48,844 nt of DNA, from contig JASURT010000002.1 of assembly GCA_030446435.1 (NCBI GenBank), forward strand, positions 1-48,844, written 5' to 3'. Below are positions 25,302 to 33,721 of this stretch, in pieces. A program made the translations under genes and the position numbers. This DNA is from Candidatus Ozemibacter sp. Lineage in GTDB: Bacteria; Muiribacteriota; Ozemobacteria; Ozemobacterales; Ozemobacteraceae. A model generated the notes under the pieces. That model was not told the origin of the DNA. It saw only the letters and a program-made list of their open reading frames with translations, and made no database searches. Every line of letters starts with the position of its first letter. Position 1 is the stretch's first letter.

Positions 25302-26009
25302 ATGGTTAAAAATGCAGAAAAATTATTAACTCTCAGTGAAATTGCCGAAATTCTTCGGGTTTCAAAACATACGGTACAGGCCTGGATATCGCCGAGCTCA
25401 CCGAATCATCGCCCCGAATTCGCGGCGATGGCGCGTCATGCCGGACGTAAAACCGTGTTCATTGAAGATGAAGTGCTGGCCTGGTTGAACCAGAGGCGTG
25501 GCCCGGTTTACTCTACTTCTATTGCCGAAAGATCTGCCTATTGGCGCGAAAGGTTCATTGCGGGTCGCGGCCTGTTAAAGGGGCTGATCAAGTCTTCTGA
25601 AGAAAAAAATACCGGGCTGGTTTCATTTCAGGGTGGTTTGCTGGCAATGGATGCCGAGCCTCTGATTTCATGGCTGGCAGACGGTCAGGGGGCAACCGCT
25701 GTGTACAATCTTGTGATGCGTGCTGATGGCGTTGTATTGCCTGTTCCCCTGGCTTTCTGGGTGTTGCGACGGGCGCTGCGTTTTCCGGCGAGATTCAAAC
25801 AGGTTCAGGACTTTATGCTTGACCAGAACGTCTTTGAACTGGCACCGTTCAATGAAGATGCAATTCGGCGTTCTTTAGAACTTCCAACAGGCTTGAACGA
25901 GCTTTGTTTGCAAAACTATTGTTGCAGCCTGTCCGCGGGTTGCTCGGCTTTTTTGACCGGCAATAAAAATCTTTTGAAAATTCCGGGGCTGCCGTTAATT
26001 TCATTCTAG
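25302..26009 (+). CDS. Excisionase/MerR-type HTH domain fused to a degenerate PIN-like domain
   Basis: Residues 5-65 form a helix-turn-helix of the excisionase/MerR-like type (LLTLSEIAEILRVSKHTVQAWI). From residue 105 on the sequence follows a VapC-like PIN fold: it opens with GLLAMDAEPLISWL and ends with a segment shaped like PIN motif 4 (FLTGNKNLLKIPGLPLI). Of the acidic PIN residues only the first Asp (MDAEP) is clear; the central Glu position reads LPVPLAFW and the last reads TGNKN where an Asp is expected. So a nuclease activity is doubtful. The protein may be a DNA-binding regulator with a converted PIN domain. It lies upstream of the HEAT-PilT gene. Confidence 0.55.
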   Translation: MVKNAEKLLTLSEIAEILRVSKHTVQAWISPSSPNHRPEFAAMARHAGRKTVFIEDEVLAWLNQRRGPVYSTSIAERSAYWRERFIAGRGLLKGLIKSSEEKNTGLVSFQGGLLAMDAEPLISWLADGQGATAVYNLVMRADGVVLPVPLAFWVLRRALRFPARFKQVQDFMLDQNVFELAPFNEDAIRRSLELPTGLNELCLQNYCCSLSAGCSAFLTGNKNLLKIPGLPLISF

Positions 26010-26123
26010 GCAAGCGAATGGCGATGGTATTTGTCATCTTTTGAGAAAAACGGTATTTGAAACAAGATTTCTGACTGGTGCCAATATTAGTTTGAAAAAA
26101 TACTTCTCATATATAGTGGGGAT

Positions 26124-26132
26124 TGGTATAAT
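26124..26132 (+). promoter_or_regulatory. Extended -10 promoter of the HEAT-PilT gene
   Basis: TGGTATAAT, an extended -10 box, lies 34 bases before the start codon; the -35 region (TTCTCA, 17 bases upstream) is weak. Confidence 0.55.
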
Positions 26133-26166
26133 TCATTAACTTTAGATCAAGGAATCAGCCGGATAT

Positions 26167-28962
26167 ATGATAGAGGAAATTCTTTTAAGTCTGCAAGACA
26201 AGCTGCGAAGCCACGACTTTCTCGATAACGAGCAGGCGCTGGACAAGTTTTCATCGCTTTTACAATCTCAGACTACCGATAAACAGAAGAAGGTCATTTC
26301 GAACATTCTTCCATTAGCGCTTTCAAGCAAGTTTGAAAGCATTCAGAAGAAAACTGTTCAGACAGTAATCAATTACCCGACCATTCTTAAAGATGTACTG
26401 CCTTCTTTGCGATTATCTTCAGACATGACCGTCAGGTTCTGGGCTCATTTCATAATGATCGAGCTTGGCTTCATCAGACAGGAAGAATTGCTGTCGATTC
26501 TTGACAGTCGCGAAAACGACGAGATCAGAAAAATTGCCCTTGAAGCGGTCGCCAAAAACCCTGATCGAAAAGTTATCATTACTCTGCTTAATAAAATTTC
26601 AGACCCGAGCTGGATAGTTCGCAAGCAGGCGAAAAGAGCCCTGATCGAACAGGGTGACAGTATTTACCAGATTATTCAGGAATACTTTCAAAGCTGCTCG
26701 AGCCAACAGAAGTATGAGTGTATCAAGATCATTCCGCTTATCTTGCGGGAAAAGGCCTTTACCTTATTTCAACGCATGCTTGAATCAGAAAAAAGCGATG
26801 GTCTGAAGCCTTATATTTGCGCGGGTCTTGGTGAAATTCAGAATGAAGCTTCGATGAAGACTCTTTTCGCTCTGCTCGATGATGACTCGCTTCTTGTTCG
26901 TCAGGAAGCAATCAAGTCGCTGCAAAACTGGGGCAAAGAAATCGTAAATTCTTTGATGGCAATTTTTCCGACGGCCAAAAAAGAAACCAGAATCAGTATT
27001 ACCATGCTACTTGGGCGAATTCTCGGGCTCGAACTCATCGAATTATTCAAAGAAAAATTTGGCGCTCCGACCCAGGAAACCAAGTTTTATTTGCTGACCG
27101 GTCTGGGTGAAATTCGTGAGCCTGAAGTTGTAAGTAAACTCATACCTTACCTTAAAGACGAATCGATTTTTATTCAGGAATATACAGTTCGAATTCTCTC
27201 GCAGCTGGGTGTGCATGCGGTTGACCCTTTGCTGGCCTGTCTCGATACCGAAGACGAAGAGCTGATCATTCAGGTTCTGAAGGTTATTGGCGTTATCGGT
27301 TCAAAAGAAGCTTTGCGCCCGCTGCTCTTTTTAATTGATAATTCAAAGAAGACTTTGATTCGCACCTGCGCCATCGAGGCCATTTCAAAACTGCAAAAAT
27401 TCGAGTTGATCGCCGGGCTTCTGCTTCTCAAACTCGATGATAAAGATCTTTCAATCCGGCACACCATAGTCGAAAACCTTTCAAAACAGCCCCGCAAGGC
27501 TTTTCTGAAAGAGCTGGTCGCCGCAACTCTCGATAAGAATGCCGATGTGGCCTGGTGGTCTCGCGAAATATTAAAGCGCCGCGATTATACAGGCATTCCG
27601 TCTTTTTTGAACCTGTATGATGCAGCAACAGATGTTGAGAAAGATCGCATTATTTCTCTCGTGTCGAAGCTGTCTGAAGATCAGTTAGATGCAGTTCTTG
27701 CCCAGGAAAAAATTACTTTTGATTCGTTGAAGCCAGAAAATGTTGAAACCAGGGTTTTACGCCGCAAATTCAACAAAGAGAACATTACTGACCTTAAAGA
27801 ATTGCTTTATTACCTTCACGAAGAAGGCGGCTCGGATCTTCATATTTCGATCGGTCTGCCACCAAGTATTCGTATTCATGGTGAATTGATCAGAACAACT
27901 TTCGAGACCATAACCCCCGAGAAAAGCCGGTTTTTGCTGTTCTCGATCATGAATGAAGCACAGAAACGCGAATTTAACGAACGCATGGAGCTCGACTTTT
28001 CTTACGAAATAGCAGACTGCGCACGCTTTCGTGTCAATGTTTTTCAGCAGAAAAACGGTATGGCCGGCGTATTCAGAATCATTCCGAATACCGTGCCAAC
28101 CTTTGAAGAGCTGTCAATCGACAAGACGGCCATGGAAAAAATCTGTAACCATAAATCAGGTCTGATTCTTGTCACCGGTGCAACAGGTTCGGGAAAATCT
28201 ACTACCCTTGCGGCAATGATCGATCTGGTCAATCGAACCAGATATGACCACATCATAACCATTGAAGATCCGATAGAATTTGTTCACCCGCATAAAAGAA
28301 GTGTTATCACGCAAAGAGAACTGGGCACCAATACCCTTTCTTTTTCAAACGCTCTTAGAAGTGCTTTGCGTGAAGATCCCGATGTTATTCTCGTCGGCGA
28401 AATGCGCGACCTCGAAACGATGAATCTTGCGATTACCGCCTCAGAAACAGGCCATCTGGTTTTTTCGACTTTGCATACCATCAATGCTTACGAATCGATT
28501 CATCGTATTGTCGGCAGTTTCCCCGGCGATGTTCAGCAATCGATCAGAATGCAGCTTGCGGGCACCCTGCGCGGAATCATCTCGCAGCGACTTGTTCCGG
28601 CTTATCTTTCGTCAGGCCGTGTGCTTGCTTACGAAGTTCTGGTCGGTTCACAGCCGGTTCGCCGTTGCGTAAAAGAAGACAAAACCGATCAGCTGATTTC
28701 TATCATGCAGACCAGCCGCCAGGATGGTATGATCACCATGGATCAGTGCCTCGAAGATCTTGTCGTATCGAAGCGCATTACTTACGAAGACGGTTACAAA
28801 AATGCCGAAGACAAAAAAGACTTCCAGAAACGCCTTGAAATGCGTCTTGGCAAAGAGTTTACCCGTTCAGGCCCGCCTGTGCCCAATATTCAGGAAACCG
28901 AAAAGCCCGGAGTGGGTAAACCGGTTATCACCGATAAACCCCAGGTAAAAGGAAGAGTCTGA
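26167..28962 (+). CDS. HEAT-repeat/PilT-type ATPase fusion
   Basis: A 931-residue protein. About residues 1-530 are helical HEAT/PBS-like repeats, many with the ending P-L-L or D-x-x-x-x-R/V-A-A pattern. From about 535 to 905 lies a PilT/PilU retraction ATPase: SDLHISIGLPPSIRI, Walker A GATGSGKS (671-678, K677), ITIEDPIEFVH (Asp box), Walker B DPDVILVGEMRD (739-748), His box LVFSTLHT, and a C-terminal GTLRGIISQRLVP segment. PilT normally has only about 350 residues and powers type IV pilus retraction. The repeat arm could dock the motor to another protein. A terminator follows. Confidence 0.9.
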   Translation: MIEEILLSLQDKLRSHDFLDNEQALDKFSSLLQSQTTDKQKKVISNILPLALSSKFESIQKKTVQTVINYPTILKDVLPSLRLSSDMTVRFWAHFIMIELGFIRQEELLSILDSRENDEIRKIALEAVAKNPDRKVIITLLNKISDPSWIVRKQAKRALIEQGDSIYQIIQEYFQSCSSQQKYECIKIIPLILREKAFTLFQRMLESEKSDGLKPYICAGLGEIQNEASMKTLFALLDDDSLLVRQEAIKSLQNWGKEIVNSLMAIFPTAKKETRISITMLLGRILGLELIELFKEKFGAPTQETKFYLLTGLGEIREPEVVSKLIPYLKDESIFIQEYTVRILSQLGVHAVDPLLACLDTEDEELIIQVLKVIGVIGSKEALRPLLFLIDNSKKTLIRTCAIEAISKLQKFELIAGLLLLKLDDKDLSIRHTIVENLSKQPRKAFLKELVAATLDKNADVAWWSREILKRRDYTGIPSFLNLYDAATDVEKDRIISLVSKLSEDQLDAVLAQEKITFDSLKPENVETRVLRRKFNKENITDLKELLYYLHEEGGSDLHISIGLPPSIRIHGELIRTTFETITPEKSRFLLFSIMNEAQKREFNERMELDFSYEIADCARFRVNVFQQKNGMAGVFRIIPNTVPTFEELSIDKTAMEKICNHKSGLILVTGATGSGKSTTLAAMIDLVNRTRYDHIITIEDPIEFVHPHKRSVITQRELGTNTLSFSNALRSALREDPDVILVGEMRDLETMNLAITASETGHLVFSTLHTINAYESIHRIVGSFPGDVQQSIRMQLAGTLRGIISQRLVPAYLSSGRVLAYEVLVGSQPVRRCVKEDKTDQLISIMQTSRQDGMITMDQCLEDLVVSKRITYEDGYKNAEDKKDFQKRLEMRLGKEFTRSGPPVPNIQETEKPGVGKPVITDKPQVKGRV

Positions 28963-28980
28963 TTCGAAATTTCGACCCCA

Positions 28981-29010
28981 AAAAATCCCCGTGTGAACGG
29001 GGATTTTTCT
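28981..29010. terminator. Bidirectional terminator between the two HEAT fusions
   Basis: Stem AAAAATCCCCG / CGGGGATTTTT, loop TGTGAA, with A and T tracts on each side; it can serve both converging genes. Confidence 0.88.
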
Positions 29011-29056
29011 TTATTTTACGGACTGATTAAGATGAAAAGCGGGGTGAAAATTTCTG

Positions 29057-32000
29057 TCAGCCCCATTTGACACGGTAGGCTTTTACCGGGTTGTCGATGC
29101 CTTTAAGCTGATGTTGGCCGTAGTCTTCGATTTCGAAAATGCTGCGATTGATTCTCTGAAGTGTGTTTTCTGAGATTATGATTTCAAAAGCTTCGCCGAT
29201 TCCTTCCAGACGCGAGGCAAGATTGACCGAATCACCAAGAACATCGCCTTCGGTGCGAATGACCGAACCGCTGTTGATCGCAATTCTTATTGCCAGTCTT
29301 CGTTCTTCAGGAATGTTCGTGTTGAAAGCGTTGAGTTGGCGTTGAATTTCAATGGCAGCAAGAACTGCGTTATTGTGGTTTTCAAAAACAACCAGAAAGG
29401 CATCGCCAATCTTTTTCAGCGCTTCGCCTGAGTATTTGTCGAATACGGGTTTGAGAATTTCGTCATGCTGCTTAAGCATCGACATTACTTCAGAAAGTGA
29501 AGCTTTTGAGCTGAAGGCTGTATAACCTTTTACATCAGTAAACATGATCGCAAGATCCATGGTGTGCGAAGTTTTGATGATTTCATCATATTTCTCAAGT
29601 TCTTCAAGGGCGGCGCGTCTGCGTTCAAGAACATCGTCGAGGTGCGAGTCGGAAAGAACAATCTTAGCTTCGCCTTTAGCTCTGAGCAGGTTGGGGTCAA
29701 CTTCTCCGCCAACGCTTTCGATCAAATCGACGAGAGCTTTGCGGTCGATTTCGTTTTCAAGTTCTTCGATGTATTCGATCAAAGGTTCTTTGATGATCAT
29801 TCCAAGGCTGAGCAGAAAATCGGTTACAGCGCCTTTAAGTCTGAAGTCATCATGAAAGAAGTAGCGGGCCAGAGTTTTGACTGCCCGTTTGATAACCGGC
29901 GGCTCTTCGTCGGGCAAAAGGGTTTCCATGATTGAAAAAGCGATTTTGCGATCATCGATGCTGTCAAGAGCGATAATACAGCAAAGCCGGTAAGCCATGC
30001 TGGGCGAATTGAGACCCTGAACCAGACCATCGGGATTTTTGCGATAAACATAGCTGAGAATCGCGCCGACTTTGTCGACATCTTCCACGGTAATGACTTC
30101 TGAACGCTTTTTCAGCAGTCGGTCAAGCATTTCAAGGAAAGGAGGATTGCTTGATTTAGCCGTTTCCAGCATCAGGTGCAACATCAGATCTGGCTTGCAT
30201 GAATCAAGATATTCTTCGAGAGTCGCAATGGTGCTTGGATAGGCGAATTTGCTGAGAATTCTGACAATGGCACCAAGATTTTGTCGCGATTTTTCGACAC
30301 CAAGTTGTCGGGCGACAATCTTAATGTCACTTTCGGTCAGGTTTTCCCAGTGTTCTACAGCGCTGGCCACATAAAACCTGACTTTTTCGCTTGAATGACT
30401 GAAACCAAGAAAAACGCTGCGACGCAAAGAGCTTGATTCAACCTTTTCAAGCAAATGAGCCAGCCATCTGACCACCTTTTCGTCGGGGTGAGTCAAAAGA
30501 TTCAGAATTGTATTGATAACATCTTTAGATGTGATTTCCGGAATGCTTTCAAAAACGCTTTGAATTCTGTAATCATCATTCGTTTCGAGAAATTTCAACA
30601 CTGCCGGCACCGCATCTGCGTGATTCATTGAAAGCAATGCAGATACGATATGTGGCATAAGACCAGGGTCGTTGCCTTCTTCGAGAATTTTTTTCAGAAT
30701 GACTACAGCTCTTGGACCGATCATCAGCAACGCTTTTCTTGACCAGAATTTTACGTCTTCTGAAGTCGAGTTGAGTGCTTTAACGATGGCAGGCACAGAA
30801 GCTTCGCCAAAATTGACCAGACAGTTTGCCGAAGCATTTCTTACCGGCCAGTTCGGATCACCGAGCAGAGTGATCAGGACTTCGATCAGTTTTTCATGCG
30901 GCGCTATCTTTTGCAAAACGCCGAGCAGAAAAAGTCTTTCCTGCTTGTTTCCTGATTCGAGAATTCTAACGATGGGGTTCAGGGCAAGACCGCCGATTGA
31001 ACCGATTATCTTGATGATTTGAAAACGCAGGTTTTCATCTTCAGTTTCGAGTTTTGTCAGCAACAAATCAAGGTTAAGATTGGGCTTTTGCGCCAGGCAG
31101 TCGGAAGCATAATCAGAGATGACCCGATCGCCTTCAGCCAGACATTTCATAAGCTCATTCGTCGCTTCATCGCTTTTCAGTCTGGCCATGTTTTCTATTG
31201 CAAGAAGCTTGAATTCGTGGTCGTTGGCAGACATGAGTCTTTGCAGCAGCGGCAGAGACTTTTCTTTCAGCATTTCTACAAGAATTTCGATGATCTTGTG
31301 CTTTATCAGCGAGTCGCTTTTGCCAAAAGCTGCGGTAAGCTTGTCGAAAACTTTTGAACCAAGCTTTAAAAGCTGTTCACCTGCTGATTTTCTGATGGCC
31401 CACGATGGGTCAGAAAGCGAAGTTATGATAAAGTCGATGGCATCTGAAGAGCCAAGTTCGCCAAGAGCTGAAATAATGGCAAAGCGCATCTGAAAATTGC
31501 CGGTGCCGTAAATCTTTTTCAGTTCTTGTATGACTTCATCCTGGCCAATTTTGACGAACAGGGCAATAACGGTGTGAGGCGCATTTTGCGAAGGCGAAAG
31601 AATGATTTTACGCAAATCATCCAAAACAACCGGACCAAAGCTGAGCAACTGCTCAAAAACCAGCTTGCGAACCGCCCAGTTCTGGTCATTTAACAGGGGG
31701 TAAAGTGGGCGGGCGTTTTCAATGCTTTTATGCTGGGTTAATGCACGTATGGCATAACTTTTTACCTCTGAATCAGCGTGATTCAGATATTTTCTGATTA
31801 CGGCAAAAGATTGCTCGCCGCCAATGTGCCCAAGAACATTCAGCAGCCAGTAAAACTCATCCGGGTTACTTTCATCGAGTCGATTCTGAATGATTTCAGA
31901 AATCTCGCTGCCCCATTCATTCAGTATTCTCGCCGCAGCCTCTCTTTTGTGCCAGGCTTTGTCTGAAAGAACAGAGATGATTGCTTCGCAGGCTTTTTCG

Positions 32001-32086
32001 CTGTGATCGATCAACAGCGAATTGAGCCCTTCTCTCCAGAGAGCCTCGTCAGTACTCTTTATCAGTTCATAAGGTGACCTGTTCAT
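29057..32086 (-). CDS. HEAT-repeat/class III nucleotide cyclase fusion
   Basis: A 1009-residue protein. About residues 1-800 are tandem HEAT repeats, including repeated DPNWPVRNASANCLVNFG and DPSWAIRKSAGEQLLKLG phrases. The last 165 residues form a class III adenylate/guanylate cyclase domain: metal ligands D851 (MFTDVKGYTAF) and D895 (KKIGDAFLVVF), and the transition-state residues in GDSVNLASRLE. Lys892 before the second Asp fits adenylyl cyclase specificity. No membrane helix or signal peptide is seen, so it acts in the cytosol. ATG 32086 has AAGGA 6 bases upstream; a TTG one codon earlier is the alternative. The product (cAMP) is inferred. Confidence 0.9.
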   Translation of the reverse strand: MNRSPYELIKSTDEALWREGLNSLLIDHSEKACEAIISVLSDKAWHKREAAARILNEWGSEISEIIQNRLDESNPDEFYWLLNVLGHIGGEQSFAVIRKYLNHADSEVKSYAIRALTQHKSIENARPLYPLLNDQNWAVRKLVFEQLLSFGPVVLDDLRKIILSPSQNAPHTVIALFVKIGQDEVIQELKKIYGTGNFQMRFAIISALGELGSSDAIDFIITSLSDPSWAIRKSAGEQLLKLGSKVFDKLTAAFGKSDSLIKHKIIEILVEMLKEKSLPLLQRLMSANDHEFKLLAIENMARLKSDEATNELMKCLAEGDRVISDYASDCLAQKPNLNLDLLLTKLETEDENLRFQIIKIIGSIGGLALNPIVRILESGNKQERLFLLGVLQKIAPHEKLIEVLITLLGDPNWPVRNASANCLVNFGEASVPAIVKALNSTSEDVKFWSRKALLMIGPRAVVILKKILEEGNDPGLMPHIVSALLSMNHADAVPAVLKFLETNDDYRIQSVFESIPEITSKDVINTILNLLTHPDEKVVRWLAHLLEKVESSSLRRSVFLGFSHSSEKVRFYVASAVEHWENLTESDIKIVARQLGVEKSRQNLGAIVRILSKFAYPSTIATLEEYLDSCKPDLMLHLMLETAKSSNPPFLEMLDRLLKKRSEVITVEDVDKVGAILSYVYRKNPDGLVQGLNSPSMAYRLCCIIALDSIDDRKIAFSIMETLLPDEEPPVIKRAVKTLARYFFHDDFRLKGAVTDFLLSLGMIIKEPLIEYIEELENEIDRKALVDLIESVGGEVDPNLLRAKGEAKIVLSDSHLDDVLERRRAALEELEKYDEIIKTSHTMDLAIMFTDVKGYTAFSSKASLSEVMSMLKQHDEILKPVFDKYSGEALKKIGDAFLVVFENHNNAVLAAIEIQRQLNAFNTNIPEERRLAIRIAINSGSVIRTEGDVLGDSVNLASRLEGIGEAFEIIISENTLQRINRSIFEIEDYGQHQLKGIDNPVKAYRVKWG

Positions 32087-32117
32087 CAATTATCCTTAAA
32101 CCTTGCTGTGGTTAATC

Positions 32118-32147
32118 TTGATAATTATCGACAGATTAACATATAAT
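32118..32147 (+). promoter_or_regulatory. Promoter of the FmdB-like gene
   Basis: TTGATA (32118-32123), 18-base spacer, TATAAT (32142-32147), about 34 bases before the start. Confidence 0.7.
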
Positions 32148-32180
32148 CTGCAGCAATGGAACTATTTAGGAGGGTATATC

Positions 32181-32549
32181 ATGCCGCTTTATGAATTTTT
32201 CTGTGTTTCGTGCAAAAAAAAGTTCAGTGTTCTGTGTAAAATCGATGAACGTGATGCGGAAAAAACATGCAGTGTCTGTGGTTCAAAAGATACCCGCAGA
32301 ATGGTTTCGCGTTTCAAAACCGTTCGCAGCGAAGAGCAACTGATGGAAAACCTTGCCGACCCTTCTAGTCTGTCGGGCATAGACGAAAATGACCCTAAAT
32401 CAATGGCCGCCTGGGCAAAAAAAATGGCGCGAGAAATGGGCGAAAATATGGACGATGAAATCGATGCCATGGCCGAAGAAGAATTTTCAGGAAACGGCGA
32501 ATCAATGCCTGCTGATGAACCTTACGATTCAGGTGATGACCAGTTGTAA
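32181..32549 (+). CDS. FmdB-family putative zinc-ribbon protein
   Basis: A 122-residue protein starting MPLYEFFCVSCKKKF, the FmdB/CxxC zinc-ribbon pattern; four cysteines appear as two CxxC pairs (CVSC and CSVC). The remaining 70 residues are acidic and helical. The ATG at 32181 is preceded by AGGAGG, so upstream starts are rejected. Function of the family is unclear, sometimes linked to regulatory roles. Its 3' end overlaps trmL by 28 bases (convergent). Confidence 0.8.
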   Translation: MPLYEFFCVSCKKKFSVLCKIDERDAEKTCSVCGSKDTRRMVSRFKTVRSEEQLMENLADPSSLSGIDENDPKSMAAWAKKMAREMGENMDDEIDAMAEEEFSGNGESMPADEPYDSGDDQL

Positions 32550-33034
32550 ATCTGGCGAAGTGCTTCATAAACCACTGCTGAAACTGAAGACGATACATTG
32601 ATGCAGCGAGCTTTTTCAAGCATGGGCAGGCTGATCATTTTTTCACGATTTTCCTGTAGCTGCGAAATTTCAGGTGGCAGTCCGCTCGATTCTGAACCGA
32701 AAACCAGCACGTCGCCCGGCTTGAATTGAACCTGGGCATAATTCTTTTCGGCATGGGCCGAGAGATAATAAACGTTTTTGTCTTTGATCCAGTCTCTGTA
32801 TTCGTCCAGATCGTCTAAAATCAAAGGGTTCAGTTCTTTCCAGTAATCCATGCCCGCACGAGCCAGGCCTGAATCGGTCAGTCTGAAGCCAAAGGGTCTT
32901 ACCAACACAAGATTTGTGCCTGTCGCGTTACATAGTCTGGCGATGTTACCTGTGTTTTGCGGAATATCCGGTTGAATCAACACTACGCTTAGATTGGCAT
33001 GGCTTTCTTTTATCTGACAAAGCTGATCTGACAT
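32522..33034 (-). CDS. trmL: tRNA (cytidine/uridine-34 2'-O)-methyltransferase
   Basis: A 170-residue SPOUT-class enzyme. Motifs PDIPQNTGNIARLCNATG at the start, FGSESSGLPPE in the middle and RCINVSSSVSAVVYEALRQ at the knot make TrmL the best fit. It methylates the ribose of the wobble base in certain tRNA-Leu. GAGGA precedes the ATG. It follows the surface-sugar operon genes and is probably co-transcribed with them. Confidence 0.9.
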   Translation of the reverse strand: MSDQLCQIKESHANLSVVLIQPDIPQNTGNIARLCNATGTNLVLVRPFGFRLTDSGLARAGMDYWKELNPLILDDLDEYRDWIKDKNVYYLSAHAEKNYAQVQFKPGDVLVFGSESSGLPPEISQLQENREKMISLPMLEKARCINVSSSVSAVVYEALRQIYNWSSPES

Positions 33035-33045
33035 CTTCGTTTTCC

Positions 33046-33720
33046 TCAGGCTGGTTTTTGGGCTGTGACTAAAAAGTAAGAAATAATCTGGGTTTCATTC
33101 AGGTCGGTGCGACGTAGCGTATCGATGCAAAGCTGATGAAAGCCCGCGGTTTCAAATAGTTTTTCAATTTCTTCGCGATCAAAAAAGTGAATTGTACCAA
33201 TGTTGGCTACTGGCCCTGTGCTAAGGTTTCTGTAGGTGTTGTCTTCAATTTTCTGCCCCGTACCATATCCGGAAATTTCACGACTGAAAAGCCCTGTCGA
33301 AAACAGTTTTCCGCCTGGTTTAAGAATTCTGTAAGCTTCTGAAAGAATTTTTTCGATACCTGCTATTGAATTAGCCGAAATTGCGGCTGAATCAATAATA
33401 GCATCGAAGCTGGCAGAAGAAATTGGCAATGCAGCGGCGTCGGCCTGAAAAAGACCGGCTTTTTCATTTGCCGACTGTAGCAACTGGTTACACTTCTGCA
33501 ATGCGCTTAAACTGCCATCGAAAGCGAAAGTCTGAAAACCTTCACGCGAAAGAAACCATGAATTGGCACCGCCTCCGCAGCCCAGATCGAGTATTCTCGT
33601 TGTTGATCGGTTGCCGGCAAAATAGTTTCTTGCCACAAAACGAATCACTTCTTCTGAAGGATACCGCCCCCAGGTTTTTTGTTGGTGCACCTTTTCCCAT
33701 TCATGGTCAAATGAACTCAT
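33046..33720 (-). CDS. Class I SAM-dependent methyltransferase
   Basis: A 224-residue enzyme with the motif ILDLGCGGGANSWFLSREG (SAM site), followed by FQADAAALP and YRILKPGGKLFSTG. The ATG at 33720 is chosen for its GGAG site 8 bases upstream; longer forms would overlap the previous gene. The acceptor is not predictable, but the location in a sugar operon suggests a surface-sugar or related small-molecule methylation. Confidence 0.85.
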   Translation of the reverse strand: MSSFDHEWEKVHQQKTWGRYPSEEVIRFVARNYFAGNRSTTRILDLGCGGGANSWFLSREGFQTFAFDGSLSALQKCNQLLQSANEKAGLFQADAAALPISSASFDAIIDSAAISANSIAGIEKILSEAYRILKPGGKLFSTGLFSREISGYGTGQKIEDNTYRNLSTGPVANIGTIHFFDREEIEKLFETAGFHQLCIDTLRRTDLNETQIISYFLVTAQKPA

Positions 33721-33721
33721 G

